From positions 1-64,000 of the forward strand of contig JAJPHN010000014.1 of NCBI GenBank assembly GCA_021325235.1: a stretch of 64,000 nt of DNA, in the 5' to 3' direction. Of the stretch, positions 26,799 to 36,410 are shown in pieces; position 1 is the first letter of the stretch, and every line of letters begins with the position of its first letter. This DNA comes from Terriglobia bacterium. GTDB taxonomy: Bacteria > Acidobacteriota > Terriglobia > Bryobacterales > Bryobacteraceae. The translations under genes and the position numbers were made by a program. Below the pieces are notes generated by a model, which was not told the origin of the DNA, did no database searches, and saw nothing but the letters and a program-made list of their open reading frames with translations.

Positions 26799-28193
26799 TT
26801 AGCCGGGTTGAACCATTTTCTCCGCTTTGACAAGCTCATCGAAGTCTTCGCCGCTCAGATAACCGAGCTTGATCGCGGCCGCTCGCAGACTCGAGTGATC
26901 CACATGCGCGGTATGCGCGATCTTCGCCGCCTTGTCGTAGCCGACGACTGGACTCAGCGCAGTCACGAGCATCAGTGAATTTTGCACATAGTGGTCGACG
27001 CGCTTGCGATCCACTTCAATGCCAAGTGCGCAGTGTTCGCGGAAGCTGCGGCAGGTATCCGAGAGTAGGCGGACCGAGTGCACGAAATTGTGGATCATGA
27101 CGGGCTTGAAGACATTCAGCTCGAAATTGCCTTGCGAACCGGCGAGGCTGATTGCGACGTCGTTGCCGATGACCTGGACGGCGACCATAGTCATGGCCTC
27201 GCACTGTGTCGGATTGACTTTGCCGGGCATGATGGAGGAGCCGGGCTCGTTTTCCGGAATGATGAGTTCGCCGAGTCCGCAGCGTGGACCGGAAGCGAGC
27301 CAGCGTACGTCATTGGCGATCTTCATCAGCGACGCCGCGAGTGTCTTAAGTGCGCCGCTGGCGAAGACGATTTCGTCGTGCGCCGAAAGCGCCGCGAATT
27401 TATTGGGATGCGAACGGAACGGAAGCCCGCTGAGCTCAGCAATTTTGCGCGCGGCGCGTTCGCCGAATTCAGGATGCGCGTTGATGCCGGTACCGACCGC
27501 CGTTCCGCCGATGGCGAGATCGTAAAGCCCGTCGAGCGCTGTTTCGAGTCGCTTCAGATCGCGATCGAGCAGCGAAACCCAGCCCGAAAACTCCTGGCCC
27601 ACGGTGAGCGGTGTAGCGTCCTGTAGATGCGTACGGCCGATTTTGACGATATCTTTGAACGCTTCTGCCTTTTCGCGCAGCGTGTCCCGCAGGGCATTCA
27701 CGGCGGGCAGCAATCGCTCTTTGAGCACGGTTGCGGCGGCGATGTGCATGGCAGTTGGGAACGTATCGTTCGATGACTGCGACATGTTCACGTGATCGTT
27801 GGGGTGGACCGGCTTTTTGCTGCCCTTCTCGCCGCCGGCGAGCTCGATGGCGCGGTTTGAAATCACCTCATTGGCGTTCATATTGGTCTGCGTGCCACTG
27901 CCCGTCTGCCAGATATGCAGCGGGAAGTGATCATTGAGCTTGCCCGCGATGACTTCATCGGCGGCGCGCGTGATCAGCTGCGCGCGCTGCTCGTCCAGTT
28001 TGCCGAGATCGCGATTTACTTCTGCGGCTGCTTTCTTCAAGATGCCGAACGCACGGACCAATTCGGGCGGCATGCGATCGTCGCCGATATCGAAATAGCG
28101 GAGCGAGCGCTGCGTCTGTGCTCCCCAGTATCGGTCGGACGGAACTTCAATGGTCCCCATGCTGTCGGATTCGGTGCGTGTTGAACCTGCCAT
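26799..28193 (-). CDS. fumC: Fumarate hydratase, class II
   Basis: About 464 residues; hydrates fumarate to malate in the TCA cycle. Family motifs: [20 protein letters not shown] at the N-terminus, [49 protein letters not shown] (catalytic His region) and the lyase signature [11 protein letters not shown]. This is the iron-independent, oxygen-stable FumC form. The ATG at 28193 is preferred because the family starts near this point; an in-frame GTG at 28217 adds 8 residues. It is monocistronic. Confidence 0.95.
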   Translation of the reverse strand: MAGSTRTESDSMGTIEVPSDRYWGAQTQRSLRYFDIGDDRMPPELVRAFGILKKAAAEVNRDLGKLDEQRAQLITRAADEVIAGKLNDHFPLHIWQTGSGTQTNMNANEVISNRAIELAGGEKGSKKPVHPNDHVNMSQSSNDTFPTAMHIAAATVLKERLLPAVNALRDTLREKAEAFKDIVKIGRTHLQDATPLTVGQEFSGWVSLLDRDLKRLETALDGLYDLAIGGTAVGTGINAHPEFGERAARKIAELSGLPFRSHPNKFAALSAHDEIVFASGALKTLAASLMKIANDVRWLASGPRCGLGELIIPENEPGSSIMPGKVNPTQCEAMTMVAVQVIGNDVAISLAGSQGNFELNVFKPVMIHNFVHSVRLLSDTCRSFREHCALGIEVDRKRVDHYVQNSLMLVTALSPVVGYDKAAKIAHTAHVDHSSLRAAAIKLGYLSGEDFDELVKAEKMVQPG

Positions 28194-28309
28194 TTCTTTT
28201 ATTTTCCAATGCGGCACAGGCGAGAATCTCGATGACTGCGAAGACGGCGGGTTTGAGCTTTGAGACGGAACGCTTCGGGCAGAGCGCCTGAGCCGGCGTT
28301 CCAGTTCTA

Positions 28310-28323
28310 GTACTGGTCAGTAC
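28310..28323. repeat. Short inverted repeat upstream of PEP-CTERM gene
   Basis: GTACTG and CAGTAC, separated by two bases, about 96 bases before the TTG start of the PEP-CTERM gene and 117 bases upstream of the fumC start. A possible operator for either divergent gene. The rest of this ~220-base spacer shows only a small hairpin (aggag-ccagt-ctcct) near 28375-28394. Confidence 0.3.
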
Positions 28324-28418
28324 GTCTTTCTGGCGATCGCATGCGGGAGCCGAGCCACAGTTTCGGCGTTACCTGCAAGGAGCCAGTCTCCTGATCATCA
28401 CCATCCATGGAGGATATT

Positions 28419-29108
28419 TTGTTTACTTCTCTTCTCAAGAAAGCGTCGGCGGCTCTGCTGGGCCTGGCCGGCGCGGGCATGCTTTGCGCGGGAACGAGCG
28501 CTCCGCAAACCACATTTACCGGGTCCGTCACACTGACCAGCAATCAGTTTGACAACTACTTTGTCTACGATGCCAACGCCGGCAGTCTCAGCGGCATCAA
28601 AGGAGTCGGGATCACAAATCCTTTTACGGGGCAGTCCAATTTTGTCCCTGCAGGCACGTTTGGCGTGAGCGAAACCGTTCCGCAGTACATCTCGAGCGGT
28701 GTTGCAACCGCAATCGGGCTGTACTCCCCCAACGGGGTGAGTGTAGCTGTGAACCAGAGCGTGTATAACGCCGCGCTCGGAACCGAGACCTGGAACCAGG
28801 TGTTTGCCGGAACCCAGGAGAGCACGATCGTGACGGCGCTCACCAACGGCAATCAAAGCGCACTGCTGTCGTTTCTGAACCAATATTCAAGCGACTTCAT
28901 CAGCTTCAACTCGAATAACACGGCGCCGATCCAGGGCGGTATCCTGCACTTTTCGACGGCTGCAGCCGGCGGCTCGCTGACGTTCTCGAATATTACGGCG
29001 GTGGGTGCTCCTCCGGTTTCGAGCACACCCGAACCTTCCACGTCGCTGCTGTTGGGGGCTGGTCTTAGCGTGGCTGGGCTCATCACACGTAAGCTGCGGA
29101 AAGCGTAG
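28419..29108 (+). CDS. PEP-CTERM sorting domain protein
   Basis: Secreted protein of about 230 residues. A signal peptide (LFTSLLKKASAALLGLAGAG) is followed by a Thr/Asn/Gly-rich beta-type region. The PEP-CTERM tail is STPEPSTS, a hydrophobic helix (LLLGAGLSVAGLI) and TRKLRKA. TTG at 28419 is preferred because GGAGG lies 5 bases upstream; that GGAGG overlaps the in-frame ATG at 28407, which has no ribosome site of its own. It is the second exosortase substrate in the window, and again no exosortase is nearby. Function of the mature part is unknown. Confidence 0.82.
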   Translation: MFTSLLKKASAALLGLAGAGMLCAGTSAPQTTFTGSVTLTSNQFDNYFVYDANAGSLSGIKGVGITNPFTGQSNFVPAGTFGVSETVPQYISSGVATAIGLYSPNGVSVAVNQSVYNAALGTETWNQVFAGTQESTIVTALTNGNQSALLSFLNQYSSDFISFNSNNTAPIQGGILHFSTAAAGGSLTFSNITAVGAPPVSSTPEPSTSLLLGAGLSVAGLITRKLRKA

Positions 29109-29138
29109 CCTGATAATGGGCCGCGCCCAGGTGCGGCC

Positions 29139-29696
29139 CTATGCCCACTCGCTCTTTTGCCGGTCAATCAAAAGCTCATTTGCAAATCTGTCGGCGCACT
29201 GGATGAATCCTCCGCCTTCCGTTTCGATCAGGGCGAAGAACTTCTCGTCCAGTCTACGAAGCGTCTCGTTGTCGATGGCTGTCAGCAGGTTATGCCGCTC
29301 TCCTCGTTATCGCGGATAGCTCTTACCTAGTAATGCCATCGCCGTGCTCACGATCTCTGCTGTCTTATCCATTCCAATTTCCTGAAAGCCCTCTTTCGCT
29401 TCGGGGGCTAACACTCCGGTGCTGTTAGAGAAAAACTGGGGAAAGCCACCATTGCAGATCTCGTATTGAGCGAAATGCGCCGCGTATACGAGCCCGGCTC
29501 CTCTTCTTACGGCGCGATAATTTTGAAGAAATGCGTCGGCACAACTGTAGATATCAATTTGCTCCCATACGGGTTCAATAAGCCGCCAGTAGCCTTCAAT
29601 CTTTTTCGTCCACTTCCGAACATTATGCAAGTCATGCCTTGAGGTGTTCGGCCCTATCCCGAGCCTTTCGTACGCGCTAGTTGCGGGGAGTACCAA
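29139..29696 (-). pseudogene. DMP19/DUF4375-like gene with premature stop
   Basis: The frame reads GLVYAAHFAQYEICNGGFPQ, FFSNSTGVLAPEAKEGF and MALLGKSYPR, typical of DMP19-like (DUF4375) proteins. A TAA at 29307-29309 then interrupts it. The same frame continues past the stop with 55 sensible codons (AIDNETLRRLDEKFFALIE, then DRFANELLIDR) up to TAG at 29139. Intact homologues have a C-terminal helix of this type, so this is a 185-codon gene with one nonsense codon at position 130. The TTG start at 29696 is uncertain. DMP19 of Neisseria mimics DNA; the role of bacterial relatives is open. Confidence 0.75.
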
Positions 29697-29790
29697 AACT
29701 GCAATATGTTCTGAAGAGTGCCGAATCGCTGCATGAGATGGCTAGACTGGAGTGCAGCAGGTCTCTCCAAGCCGGCCGATTTGAAACGCG

Positions 29791-30354
29791 ATGGAAGTAC
29801 CGTTTGCCGCGGGTGCGGCATCGAGAGCACTGGACGATCTCATTCCTGATCTGTATGCGGAGCTGCGCCGGCTGGCGCGCAGTTATCTACGCAGCGAACG
29901 GCAGAACCACACACTGCAGCCCACCGCTCTCGTGCATGAAGCCTACCTCAAATTGCTCGAGCAGCATAAGATCGATTGGCAGAACCGGCCGCAGGTGCTG
30001 GGCGTGGCGGCGCATCTGATGCGGCGCGTATTAGCCTCTCATGCGGAACGCCGTAACGCGCAAAAGCGTCCTGGAAAACTGCAGCAACTCACGCTCGATG
30101 TGGCGCATTGCCTGAGGGGGCAGATGGTTGACTTTGTCGAGATCGATCAGCTGTTGAGCGAACTCGCCGAGCTCGATTCGCGGCAGGGCAGAGTTGTGGA
30201 ACTGCGGCTGTTCGGAGGACTGACATCTGCACAGATCGCGGAAGTGCTTTCGGTCTCGGTCGCGACGGTGGAGCGGGACTGGGCCTCGGCGCGGCTGTGG
30301 CTGGCTCGCGAATTGAGCCGGGGACAGAGCCAGGCAGGCGAAGGAAAGCGATGA
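29791..30354 (+). CDS. ECF-like RNA polymerase sigma factor
   Basis: Protein of 187 residues of the ECF-type sigma factors found before Pkn-type kinases in Acidobacteriota and Planctomycetes (the TIGR02999-like group). The region-2-like segment is LIPDLYAELRRLARSYLRSE, followed by HTLQPTALVHEAYLKLLEQ. The region-4 helix-turn-helix is LRLFGGLTSAQIAEVLSVSV with TVERDWASARLWLARELS. The stop overlaps the kinase start as ATGA, so both are translated together. No anti-sigma factor is present, and the kinase is the likely regulator. Confidence 0.9.
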   Translation: MEVPFAAGAASRALDDLIPDLYAELRRLARSYLRSERQNHTLQPTALVHEAYLKLLEQHKIDWQNRPQVLGVAAHLMRRVLASHAERRNAQKRPGKLQQLTLDVAHCLRGQMVDFVEIDQLLSELAELDSRQGRVVELRLFGGLTSAQIAEVLSVSVATVERDWASARLWLARELSRGQSQAGEGKR

Positions 30355-32879
30355 CCTCCGAAGACTGGGCGCGCGTGCGTTCGCTGCTCGAAGCCGCCCT
30401 CGAGCAACCGGACGAACAGCGGCGCGAGTTCCTGGACCTGATGTGCAGCGACGATTCCGATCTGCGAGCCGAGATCGAAGAACTGCTGCGGGTGGAGAGC
30501 CAGGCGGACTCTCTCTTCGGCGGCACTGGCTGGAGCCTGGCCGCGATAACGGCCGACTCGCTCGTGCCGGGAACGCGCGTAGGGGTGTATCGTATCCGGG
30601 GCCTGCTCGACGAAGGGGGTATGGGTTCGGTCTATCTGGCCGAGCGGGCCGACGAGGCGTACGCCCAGGTAGTGGCGCTCAAAGTCGTGCAGAGCAGTAT
30701 TGCGAATGGCGACGCCCTGGAGCGCTTCATGCGCGAACGCCAGACGCTGGCGCGACTGAATCATCCGGGAATTGCGCGGCTGCTCGACGGTGGGATCACT
30801 CCGGACGGGCGGCCGTACCTGGTGATGGAGTATGTCGAAGGGCAATCCATCGACCGCTATTGCGATGAGCGGCGCCTCAACGTGCGGGAGCGGATCGAGC
30901 TGGTCCTCGCGATCTGCGAAGCAGTGCAGCACGCGCATCAGAACCTGGTGGTTCACCGCGATATCAAGCCGGCGAACATTCTGGTGAATGCGGAAGGACA
31001 TCCGAAACTGCTCGATTTCGGAATTGCGAAATGGCTCGGCGACGCCACACCAAAGAACGCTCCGACCATTCAGATCCTGACGCCGAGCTACGCCAGCCCG
31101 GAGCAGGCAAGCAAGGAACCGGTGAGCACGGCAACCGATGTTTACTCGCTGGCAGTGCTGCTGTACGAGTTGTTGACGGGTTCGCTGCCGCATGACGTCA
31201 ACAATTTGCCCCCCCACGAGGCACTGCGCCGGTTGACAGAGACGGAGCCGAAGCTGGCCAGCGAAGCTGTTTCCGAAAAGGCGGCTGCGGCGCGCCGAAG
31301 CGCACCTAAGGCGTTGCGAAGTACACTGCGCGGCGACCTGGATACGATTCTGCAGTGCGCGCTGCGGCGCGAGCCGGCTCGGCGCTATGCGAGTATCGAG
31401 GCTTTTGCGGGTGACCTGCGGCGGTGGCTGCTCGACCGGCCGATTCTGGCGCGGCCGGACAGCCTGCTGTATCGCACACGCAAATTCGTCCAGCGGCGAA
31501 AGGCGGTGGTGGGACTCGGGGTTGTTTCGGCCGCGCTGCTGACGCTGGCTGTGCTTGGCATGTGGCATTCGTATCGGACTGCTCAGGCAGAGCGCGCGAT
31601 CGCGGAGCGGCGGTACGAGAACGGCCGGACGCTGGTGCAGGCATATCTGACCGAAGTCGATCGCAAGCTCGAAGGGATGCCCGGCACGGCGGGTGTTCGC
31701 AGCCTGATCGCGCGGCGAAACCTCGAGTATCTCGACCGGATGACGGCCGATGCGGGAAATGATCTGCCGCTCGAACGCGAGCTCGCACAGGCATATTTTC
31801 TGATCGGGCGAACGCAACGTCTTTCGGCGCAGTCGAGCGCGGACCGGCAGCAGGCTCGCACGAACATGGACAAGGCTGTTCGACTCCGGCAAGCGATTTT
31901 CAGTGCTACGGGAGATCTGCAGGATCGCGGGCAGCTGGCGTATCTGCTCTCGCAGACAGGAACACTGCTGGTACAGGAGGGCCGGCTCTCCGAGGCGATT
32001 GCGTATCATCGCCGAGCGTGCGCGCTGGCACAGCCGATTTTCGCTGCTTCGGCCAAAGGACTGAACTACCTGCGTGCCGCGAACGCCTGCTGGAATCTGG
32101 CGACCGACTACATCGGCAATGAACAGGCGCCGAACGCCGGCAAGCTGAACGAAGGACTCCAGGGGCAGCTCGAAACACTCGAGCGCTTCGACAACTGGCG
32201 GCGGGCGAATCCGGACAATGCGATGGGTTATCCATACGTGGCGAGCATGGAAGCCATGACAGCTGCCGATCTCTGGCGCGTAGGCCGGTATGCCGAGGCG
32301 AAGCAGCACTACGAAGCAGCTCTCGAGATTTTGCATGGCCCGCATGGCCTGTTATCGCATCAGATTTCAGCCGGCTACCTGGCTACTGCCGAAACGTATT
32401 TTTCGATGATGCTGGTGGACGGGCACGAAGACCGGGCCGCGCTGTCGCATGCCGCAGAAGCGGTGGCGATTGCGGGAAAGCAGTTGGCTGCGCAGAAAGA
32501 CGATCCCGGCTGGCAGACGATCGACGGTCTGGCGGAAATCGCGCAGGGCCGGGCGTTGGCGCACAATGGGGATTTTCGGGAACCGCTGACGCTGGTTGAA
32601 ACCGGAGTCGAGCGATTGCTAATGCTGTACCAGCGAGATCCAGCCGATGCAGAAGCTGCCGGCGCTCTCGTTCGCGGGGAATTGTGGGCAGCCGATACGG
32701 AAGCTGTAACGGGCGCTCGCGAGCGTGCGAGCGAGCACGCGCTTCATGCGCTCGAACTGGCGAGGTCAGCGCTGCGAACTGATCCAATCGACGCGTTAGC
32801 TGCGGCGAACGAAAGAGAAGCGCGCGCCCAGTTGCAGAGTTTGGAAGAGAAAGAGAACGCTACAGCAGCCGGAAACTGA
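30351..32879 (+). CDS. Membrane serine/threonine protein kinase with TPR-like sensor region
   Basis: About 842 residues from ATG 30351, which overlaps the sigma-factor stop. An N-terminal segment (residues 1-75, DWARVRSLLEAALEQPDEQR) is typical of acidobacterial kinases. The kinase domain follows, with GMGSVYLAER, Lys ~110 in VVALKVV, VVHRDIKPANILV (~200) and LLDFGIAKWL (~220). A transmembrane helix lies near 384-405. The remaining ~430 residues are helical and TPR-like (YLLSQTGTLLVQEGRLSEAI, RVGRYAEAKQHYEAALEIL) and face the periplasm. It probably senses an envelope signal and controls the linked sigma factor; this is inference. Confidence 0.92.
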   Translation: MTSEDWARVRSLLEAALEQPDEQRREFLDLMCSDDSDLRAEIEELLRVESQADSLFGGTGWSLAAITADSLVPGTRVGVYRIRGLLDEGGMGSVYLAERADEAYAQVVALKVVQSSIANGDALERFMRERQTLARLNHPGIARLLDGGITPDGRPYLVMEYVEGQSIDRYCDERRLNVRERIELVLAICEAVQHAHQNLVVHRDIKPANILVNAEGHPKLLDFGIAKWLGDATPKNAPTIQILTPSYASPEQASKEPVSTATDVYSLAVLLYELLTGSLPHDVNNLPPHEALRRLTETEPKLASEAVSEKAAAARRSAPKALRSTLRGDLDTILQCALRREPARRYASIEAFAGDLRRWLLDRPILARPDSLLYRTRKFVQRRKAVVGLGVVSAALLTLAVLGMWHSYRTAQAERAIAERRYENGRTLVQAYLTEVDRKLEGMPGTAGVRSLIARRNLEYLDRMTADAGNDLPLERELAQAYFLIGRTQRLSAQSSADRQQARTNMDKAVRLRQAIFSATGDLQDRGQLAYLLSQTGTLLVQEGRLSEAIAYHRRACALAQPIFAASAKGLNYLRAANACWNLATDYIGNEQAPNAGKLNEGLQGQLETLERFDNWRRANPDNAMGYPYVASMEAMTAADLWRVGRYAEAKQHYEAALEILHGPHGLLSHQISAGYLATAETYFSMMLVDGHEDRAALSHAAEAVAIAGKQLAAQKDDPGWQTIDGLAEIAQGRALAHNGDFREPLTLVETGVERLLMLYQRDPADAEAAGALVRGELWAADTEAVTGARERASEHALHALELARSALRTDPIDALAAANEREARAQLQSLEEKENATAAGN

Positions 32880-33930
32880 CTTCAATGGTAGCTTGCGTGG
32901 CGACCGGATGGCCGTCCTTGATGCCGGCCCGGAAACGCCATTTCTGGACAGCTTCTACGGCTTTCTCGTCAAGACCGAGGCCGAGCGGACGGATCACTTT
33001 GATGTCGCGCGGCATGCCATTCGCGTCGACTACCAGCGACAGCAGCACCGTACCAGAGAATTTCGCCTTGCGGGCCGCTTCTGAATATTCCGGTTCCGTC
33101 TTGCTGATCAGCACGGGCGCGGAAACCGAGCCACCGACGCGATATACGCCGCCGCCGGAACCGCCACCTTCGCCGGGTCCGTAACCATCGCCCTTACCCG
33201 AGCCAACGCCGCCACCCGAACCGGAGCCGAGACCCTGGGAACCTTGGCCGCCGGAAAGCGGATTCAGCTTCGCGAGCGGATCGCCGTAATCGGTGGCGTC
33301 AATCTTCGGCAGAGGAGCAGTGATTTTGGGAACTTCGGGCAGCTTGGGCTGCTCCACCTTCAGCGCGGGCGGGATGAAGGTCTTCTTGGCAAACTCGGGA
33401 GCAACGCCTTTGCTCACCGGAGTCGGCATCTTCTGTCCGCCACCGCCGCCACCGCCTGATTTCTGTGCGGCTGGAGGAAGCTTTGGAACGTAGGGCGGCA
33501 CATAGACAATCGGACCGTTGTCGCGTATCTTTCTGACGATTTTCGGCGTCTGCCAGACGATCAACATCAACGCGACAATTGCGGCGTGAACCAGCAGCGA
33601 AACCAAGCCCGACTTTTTTTCACCGCCGGCATAAGCGCCCCAGATCGACCCCATTTCCACCGGCTTCGAGGTGACTTCGAGCGGCGGCAATTTCTGGGGA
33701 TGAATCAGGTCGCGGATGTTCTCGATGAGCGATTTGTACCAGGGGACTTCAATGGCGGCGATGTCCCCTAATTCCGCGTCTTCCACCGGGCGCGAGGTGA
33801 CTTCGAGCGGCGGCAGCTTGGGCGGATTCAGGGTCTCGCGGATCCCGCGGACGATCGACTTGTACCACGGCTCTTCGAGGTCGGACCCCACTAGCAGTCG
33901 ATTCAGATTGTCTTCGGGCTGGCTAATCAC
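32860..33930 (-). CDS. TonB family protein with duplicated cytoplasmic motif
   Basis: Protein of 356 residues. Residues 1-100 are cytoplasmic and contain two copies, 42 residues apart, of PWYKS...KLPPLEVTS..PVE (at 21-50 and 63-92). A single membrane helix follows (SGLVSLLVHAAIVALMLIVW, ~107-126). Then come a Pro-rich and a Gly-rich linker, and a C-terminal TonB domain (EPEYSEAARKAKFSGTVLLS, PLGLGLDEKAVEAVQKWRF). TonB transmits proton-motive force to outer-membrane receptors, so this may serve the receptor at 15718. No ExbB/ExbD lies beside it. The last 20 bases overlap the kinase gene on the opposite strand. Confidence 0.88.
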   Translation of the reverse strand: MISQPEDNLNRLLVGSDLEEPWYKSIVRGIRETLNPPKLPPLEVTSRPVEDAELGDIAAIEVPWYKSLIENIRDLIHPQKLPPLEVTSKPVEMGSIWGAYAGGEKKSGLVSLLVHAAIVALMLIVWQTPKIVRKIRDNGPIVYVPPYVPKLPPAAQKSGGGGGGGQKMPTPVSKGVAPEFAKKTFIPPALKVEQPKLPEVPKITAPLPKIDATDYGDPLAKLNPLSGGQGSQGLGSGSGGGVGSGKGDGYGPGEGGGSGGGVYRVGGSVSAPVLISKTEPEYSEAARKAKFSGTVLLSLVVDANGMPRDIKVIRPLGLGLDEKAVEAVQKWRFRAGIKDGHPVATQATIEVSFRLL

Positions 33931-34083
33931 TACACACTCCGGAGATTCCCGTCTCGCAACTTTAGTATCCCGCTCACCCCGGGCATACGCTTGGACGCCT
34001 TCGATGAATTCGCCGTTGCAAGATTCTGGACGGGCACGAGCACCGTTGACTTCAGTTTATATCAAGAATCTGACAGGCAACGC

Positions 34084-34716
34084 CTATTCGCGGCGTAATA
34101 CGAACCGTTCCGTCTCGTACCAGATACTCTCTAGTACGTCGATGAGTTCGTGTCCGGATGAGTAACGAATCAGCTGTGCACGGGGATGCCGTTCGAGAAA
34201 GGCCAGCGACTGCTCGAGCGGGACCGTCTCATCGCGCTCGCCGTGCAGGATGAGCACGGGTTGCGATACAGCCGGAAACGGTTCAAACTGAGCGGCATCT
34301 TCCAGAAATTGGTAGGACAGCGGCAATTCGCGACCTTCTCCGTAATGGAAAACGTTTAAGCTGCCCGCCTGCTTCCACTCAGCGATTTTGTCGGGCCCCA
34401 GGCTGGCCATCCAGAGCTGGTAAAAGCCGAAAGCCGGAGCAAGGAGCACGAGCCGATCCACCCTTTCGGGATGCCGGGCTGCGTACAAAGCGGCCAGATA
34501 GCCTCCCAGACTCGAGCCGATCAGGGTGTACTTTGAAGCGTTCGCCTGTTGCTCCAGGATCCGCAGCTGGCGTGTTACCGTAAGGTTCTCGAAATCCCCC
34601 GCGGCCAGGTCAGGAATCTGCATGGAGATACCGAGCGCCTCGAATTTAGCCGCGAAAAAGCGGGCCTTTCGCGATTCGGGACTGGACGCGAAACCGTGGA
34701 GGTATAGGATACTCAA
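34084..34716 (-). CDS. YqiA-like alpha/beta-hydrolase
   Basis: About 211 residues from TTG at 34716. Catalytic motifs: LYLHGFASSPESRKA at the N-terminus, nucleophile IGSSLGGYLA, Asp in LHGERDETVPLEQS, and His in SSGHELIDVLE. YqiA-type esterases are short intracellular hydrolases active on small acyl esters. The open frame extends to a GTG at 34806, but the family begins at LYLHGF, and the extra 30 residues are not family-like and would run into the acpP promoter region. No strong ribosome site was seen at the TTG, so the start remains uncertain. Confidence 0.82.
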   Translation of the reverse strand: MSILYLHGFASSPESRKARFFAAKFEALGISMQIPDLAAGDFENLTVTRQLRILEQQANASKYTLIGSSLGGYLAALYAARHPERVDRLVLLAPAFGFYQLWMASLGPDKIAEWKQAGSLNVFHYGEGRELPLSYQFLEDAAQFEPFPAVSQPVLILHGERDETVPLEQSLAFLERHPRAQLIRYSSGHELIDVLESIWYETERFVLRRE

Positions 34717-34859
34717 ACTGTTTGACCAGCTTCGATGGTAGCTACCGGCCGGCTTTGCGCGGAAAGTGAAAACTATCGATGCTAGTTTAGTGAGTTGAAC
34801 CCGCACCAGCGTAACCGGGCGGCGACGATAAATTTGCCCACAACACAGGAGAACAAAGA

Positions 34860-35093
34860 ATGACCGTTGCAGAAAGAGTCAAGCAAATCATCGTGGAACA
34901 ACTGGGCGTTGATGAGAGTCAGGTCGACCCCAGTGCTTCGTTCGTTGACGATCTGGGCGCGGATTCGCTCGACATTGTCGAACTCGTGATGGCTTTTGAA
35001 GAAGCGTTTGATCTGGATATTCCGGACGAAGACGCCGAGAAGATCAAGACCGTTAAGGACGCAATCGATTACATCGAAGCGAAGAAGAAGTAG
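34860..35093 (+). CDS. acpP: Acyl carrier protein
   Basis: Acidic protein of 77 residues with the phosphopantetheine site [19 protein letters not shown] (Ser36). Length and motif are standard for fatty-acid synthase ACP. AGGAG lies 9 bases before the ATG. It is followed directly by fabF, the conserved acpP-fabF arrangement, so it supplies the carrier for chain elongation. The terminal KKK is common in this family. Confidence 0.97.
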   Translation: MTVAERVKQIIVEQLGVDESQVDPSASFVDDLGADSLDIVELVMAFEEAFDLDIPDEDAEKIKTVKDAIDYIEAKKK

Positions 35094-35114
35094 TTTGCCT
35101 CTGAGACGAAACAG

Positions 35115-35133
35115 CGCCCGTCTGGTGCGGGCG
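35115..35133 (+). other. Hairpin in the acpP-fabF spacer
   Basis: CGCCCG (35115-35120) pairs with CGGGCG (35128-35133) around a 7-base loop, ending just before the fabF ribosome site (gagg, ~35133-35136). There is no T tract, so it is not a classical terminator. It could modulate fabF translation or processing of the acpP message. Confidence 0.4.
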
Positions 35134-35141
35134 AGGATTCC

Positions 35142-36386
35142 ATGGCGGCACGAAGAGTAGTCGTTACGGGCGTTGGGCTGATCACCTCGGTTGGCACCGG
35201 TACGGACGAGACCTGGAAAGCGATTCTCGCCGGGAAAAGCGGGATTGGTCCGATCACGCAGTTCGATGCTTCGAATTTCACGACGCGAATCGCGGGCGAA
35301 GTCAAGAATTTCGACCCGCTGGTTTACGTCGATAAGAAAGACGTGAAGAAGATGGGCCGCTTCATCCAATTCGCGATGGCGGCCAGCGAGTTTGCGATGC
35401 AGTCTGCCGGACTTGGGCCGGCATCGGGCGAAGCAGCGGAACGCGTGGGCGTCTACATCGGCAGCGGCATCGGCGGCTTCGAAGTGATCGAGCGCGAGCA
35501 CCGCAATCTGCTCGAAAAAGGGCCGGGCCGGATCTCGCCGTTCTTCATTCCGGCGTGTATTGTGAATCTGGCAAGCGGCTACGTCTCCATCCGGTATGGG
35601 GCAAAGGGGCCCAATTCCGCTACGGCGACGGCCTGCACCACCAGCGCGCATTCGATCGGCGATTCGTTTCGATTGATCCAGCACGGCGATGCAGATGTGA
35701 TGATCGCGGGCGGAAGCGAAGCCTGCATCACGCCCATGGGCATCGGCGGATTTGCTGCCATGCGAGCGCTCTCGACGCGCAACAACGAACCCGAGCGCGC
35801 GTCGCGGCCGTGGGATAAGGAGCGCGACGGCTTCATCGTGGGCGAAGGGTCAGGCATTCTCGTTCTGGAAGCTCTCGAACACGCTGAGCGGCGCGGGGCG
35901 AAAATTCTGGCCGAGATTGTTGGTTACGGTATGAGCGCCGATGCGCACCACATCACCGCGCCTCCCGACGATGGCGAAGGCGGCTATCGTGTGATGCGCA
36001 ATGCTATGCGCGATGCGCGTATTGAGCCGAATCAAGTGCAATACGTGAATGCGCATGGCACCTCGACTGGTTTGGGCGACAAGGCGGAGACGCTGGCGAT
36101 CAAGCATGCATTCGGTGGGCACGCGGCGAAACTGGCGGTCAGCTCGACAAAATCGATGACCGGACATCTGCTTGGAGGCGCGGGCGGGCTCGAAGCGGGG
36201 CTGACGGTTCTCGCGTTGCGCGACCAGATCGCTCCTCCGACGATCAATTACGAATTTCCCGATCCCGAGTGCGATCTCGACTATGTGCCGAACCAGGCGC
36301 GGCCGATGGCAATTGAGTACGCGCTTTCGAACAGCTTCGGCTTTGGCGGCACGAATGGCTGCCTGATCTTTAAGCGGGCGGACTGA
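35142..36386 (+). CDS. fabF: Beta-ketoacyl-ACP synthase II
   Basis: Protein of 414 residues that condenses malonyl-ACP with acyl-ACP in fatty acid elongation. The Cys-His-His triad is visible: Cys165 in TATACTTSAHSIGD, His in VNAHGTSTGLGD and His in KSMTGHLLGGAG. N-terminal RRVVVTGVGLITSVG and C-terminal SNSFGFGGTNGCLIF are typical. It lies 48 bases after acpP and is probably co-transcribed. A degenerate copy of its last codons occurs about 600 bases downstream. Confidence 0.97.
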   Translation: MAARRVVVTGVGLITSVGTGTDETWKAILAGKSGIGPITQFDASNFTTRIAGEVKNFDPLVYVDKKDVKKMGRFIQFAMAASEFAMQSAGLGPASGEAAERVGVYIGSGIGGFEVIEREHRNLLEKGPGRISPFFIPACIVNLASGYVSIRYGAKGPNSATATACTTSAHSIGDSFRLIQHGDADVMIAGGSEACITPMGIGGFAAMRALSTRNNEPERASRPWDKERDGFIVGEGSGILVLEALEHAERRGAKILAEIVGYGMSADAHHITAPPDDGEGGYRVMRNAMRDARIEPNQVQYVNAHGTSTGLGDKAETLAIKHAFGGHAAKLAVSSTKSMTGHLLGGAGGLEAGLTVLALRDQIAPPTINYEFPDPECDLDYVPNQARPMAIEYALSNSFGFGGTNGCLIFKRAD

Positions 36387-36410
36387 GCGTGGACGGCTGC
36401 GCCGGCCCGA

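Noticed and set aside
29118-29139. GGGCCGC/GCGGCCC hairpin after the PEP-CTERM gene as a terminator
   Set aside because: No T tract follows, and it abuts the end of the DMP19-like gene, so its function is unclear.
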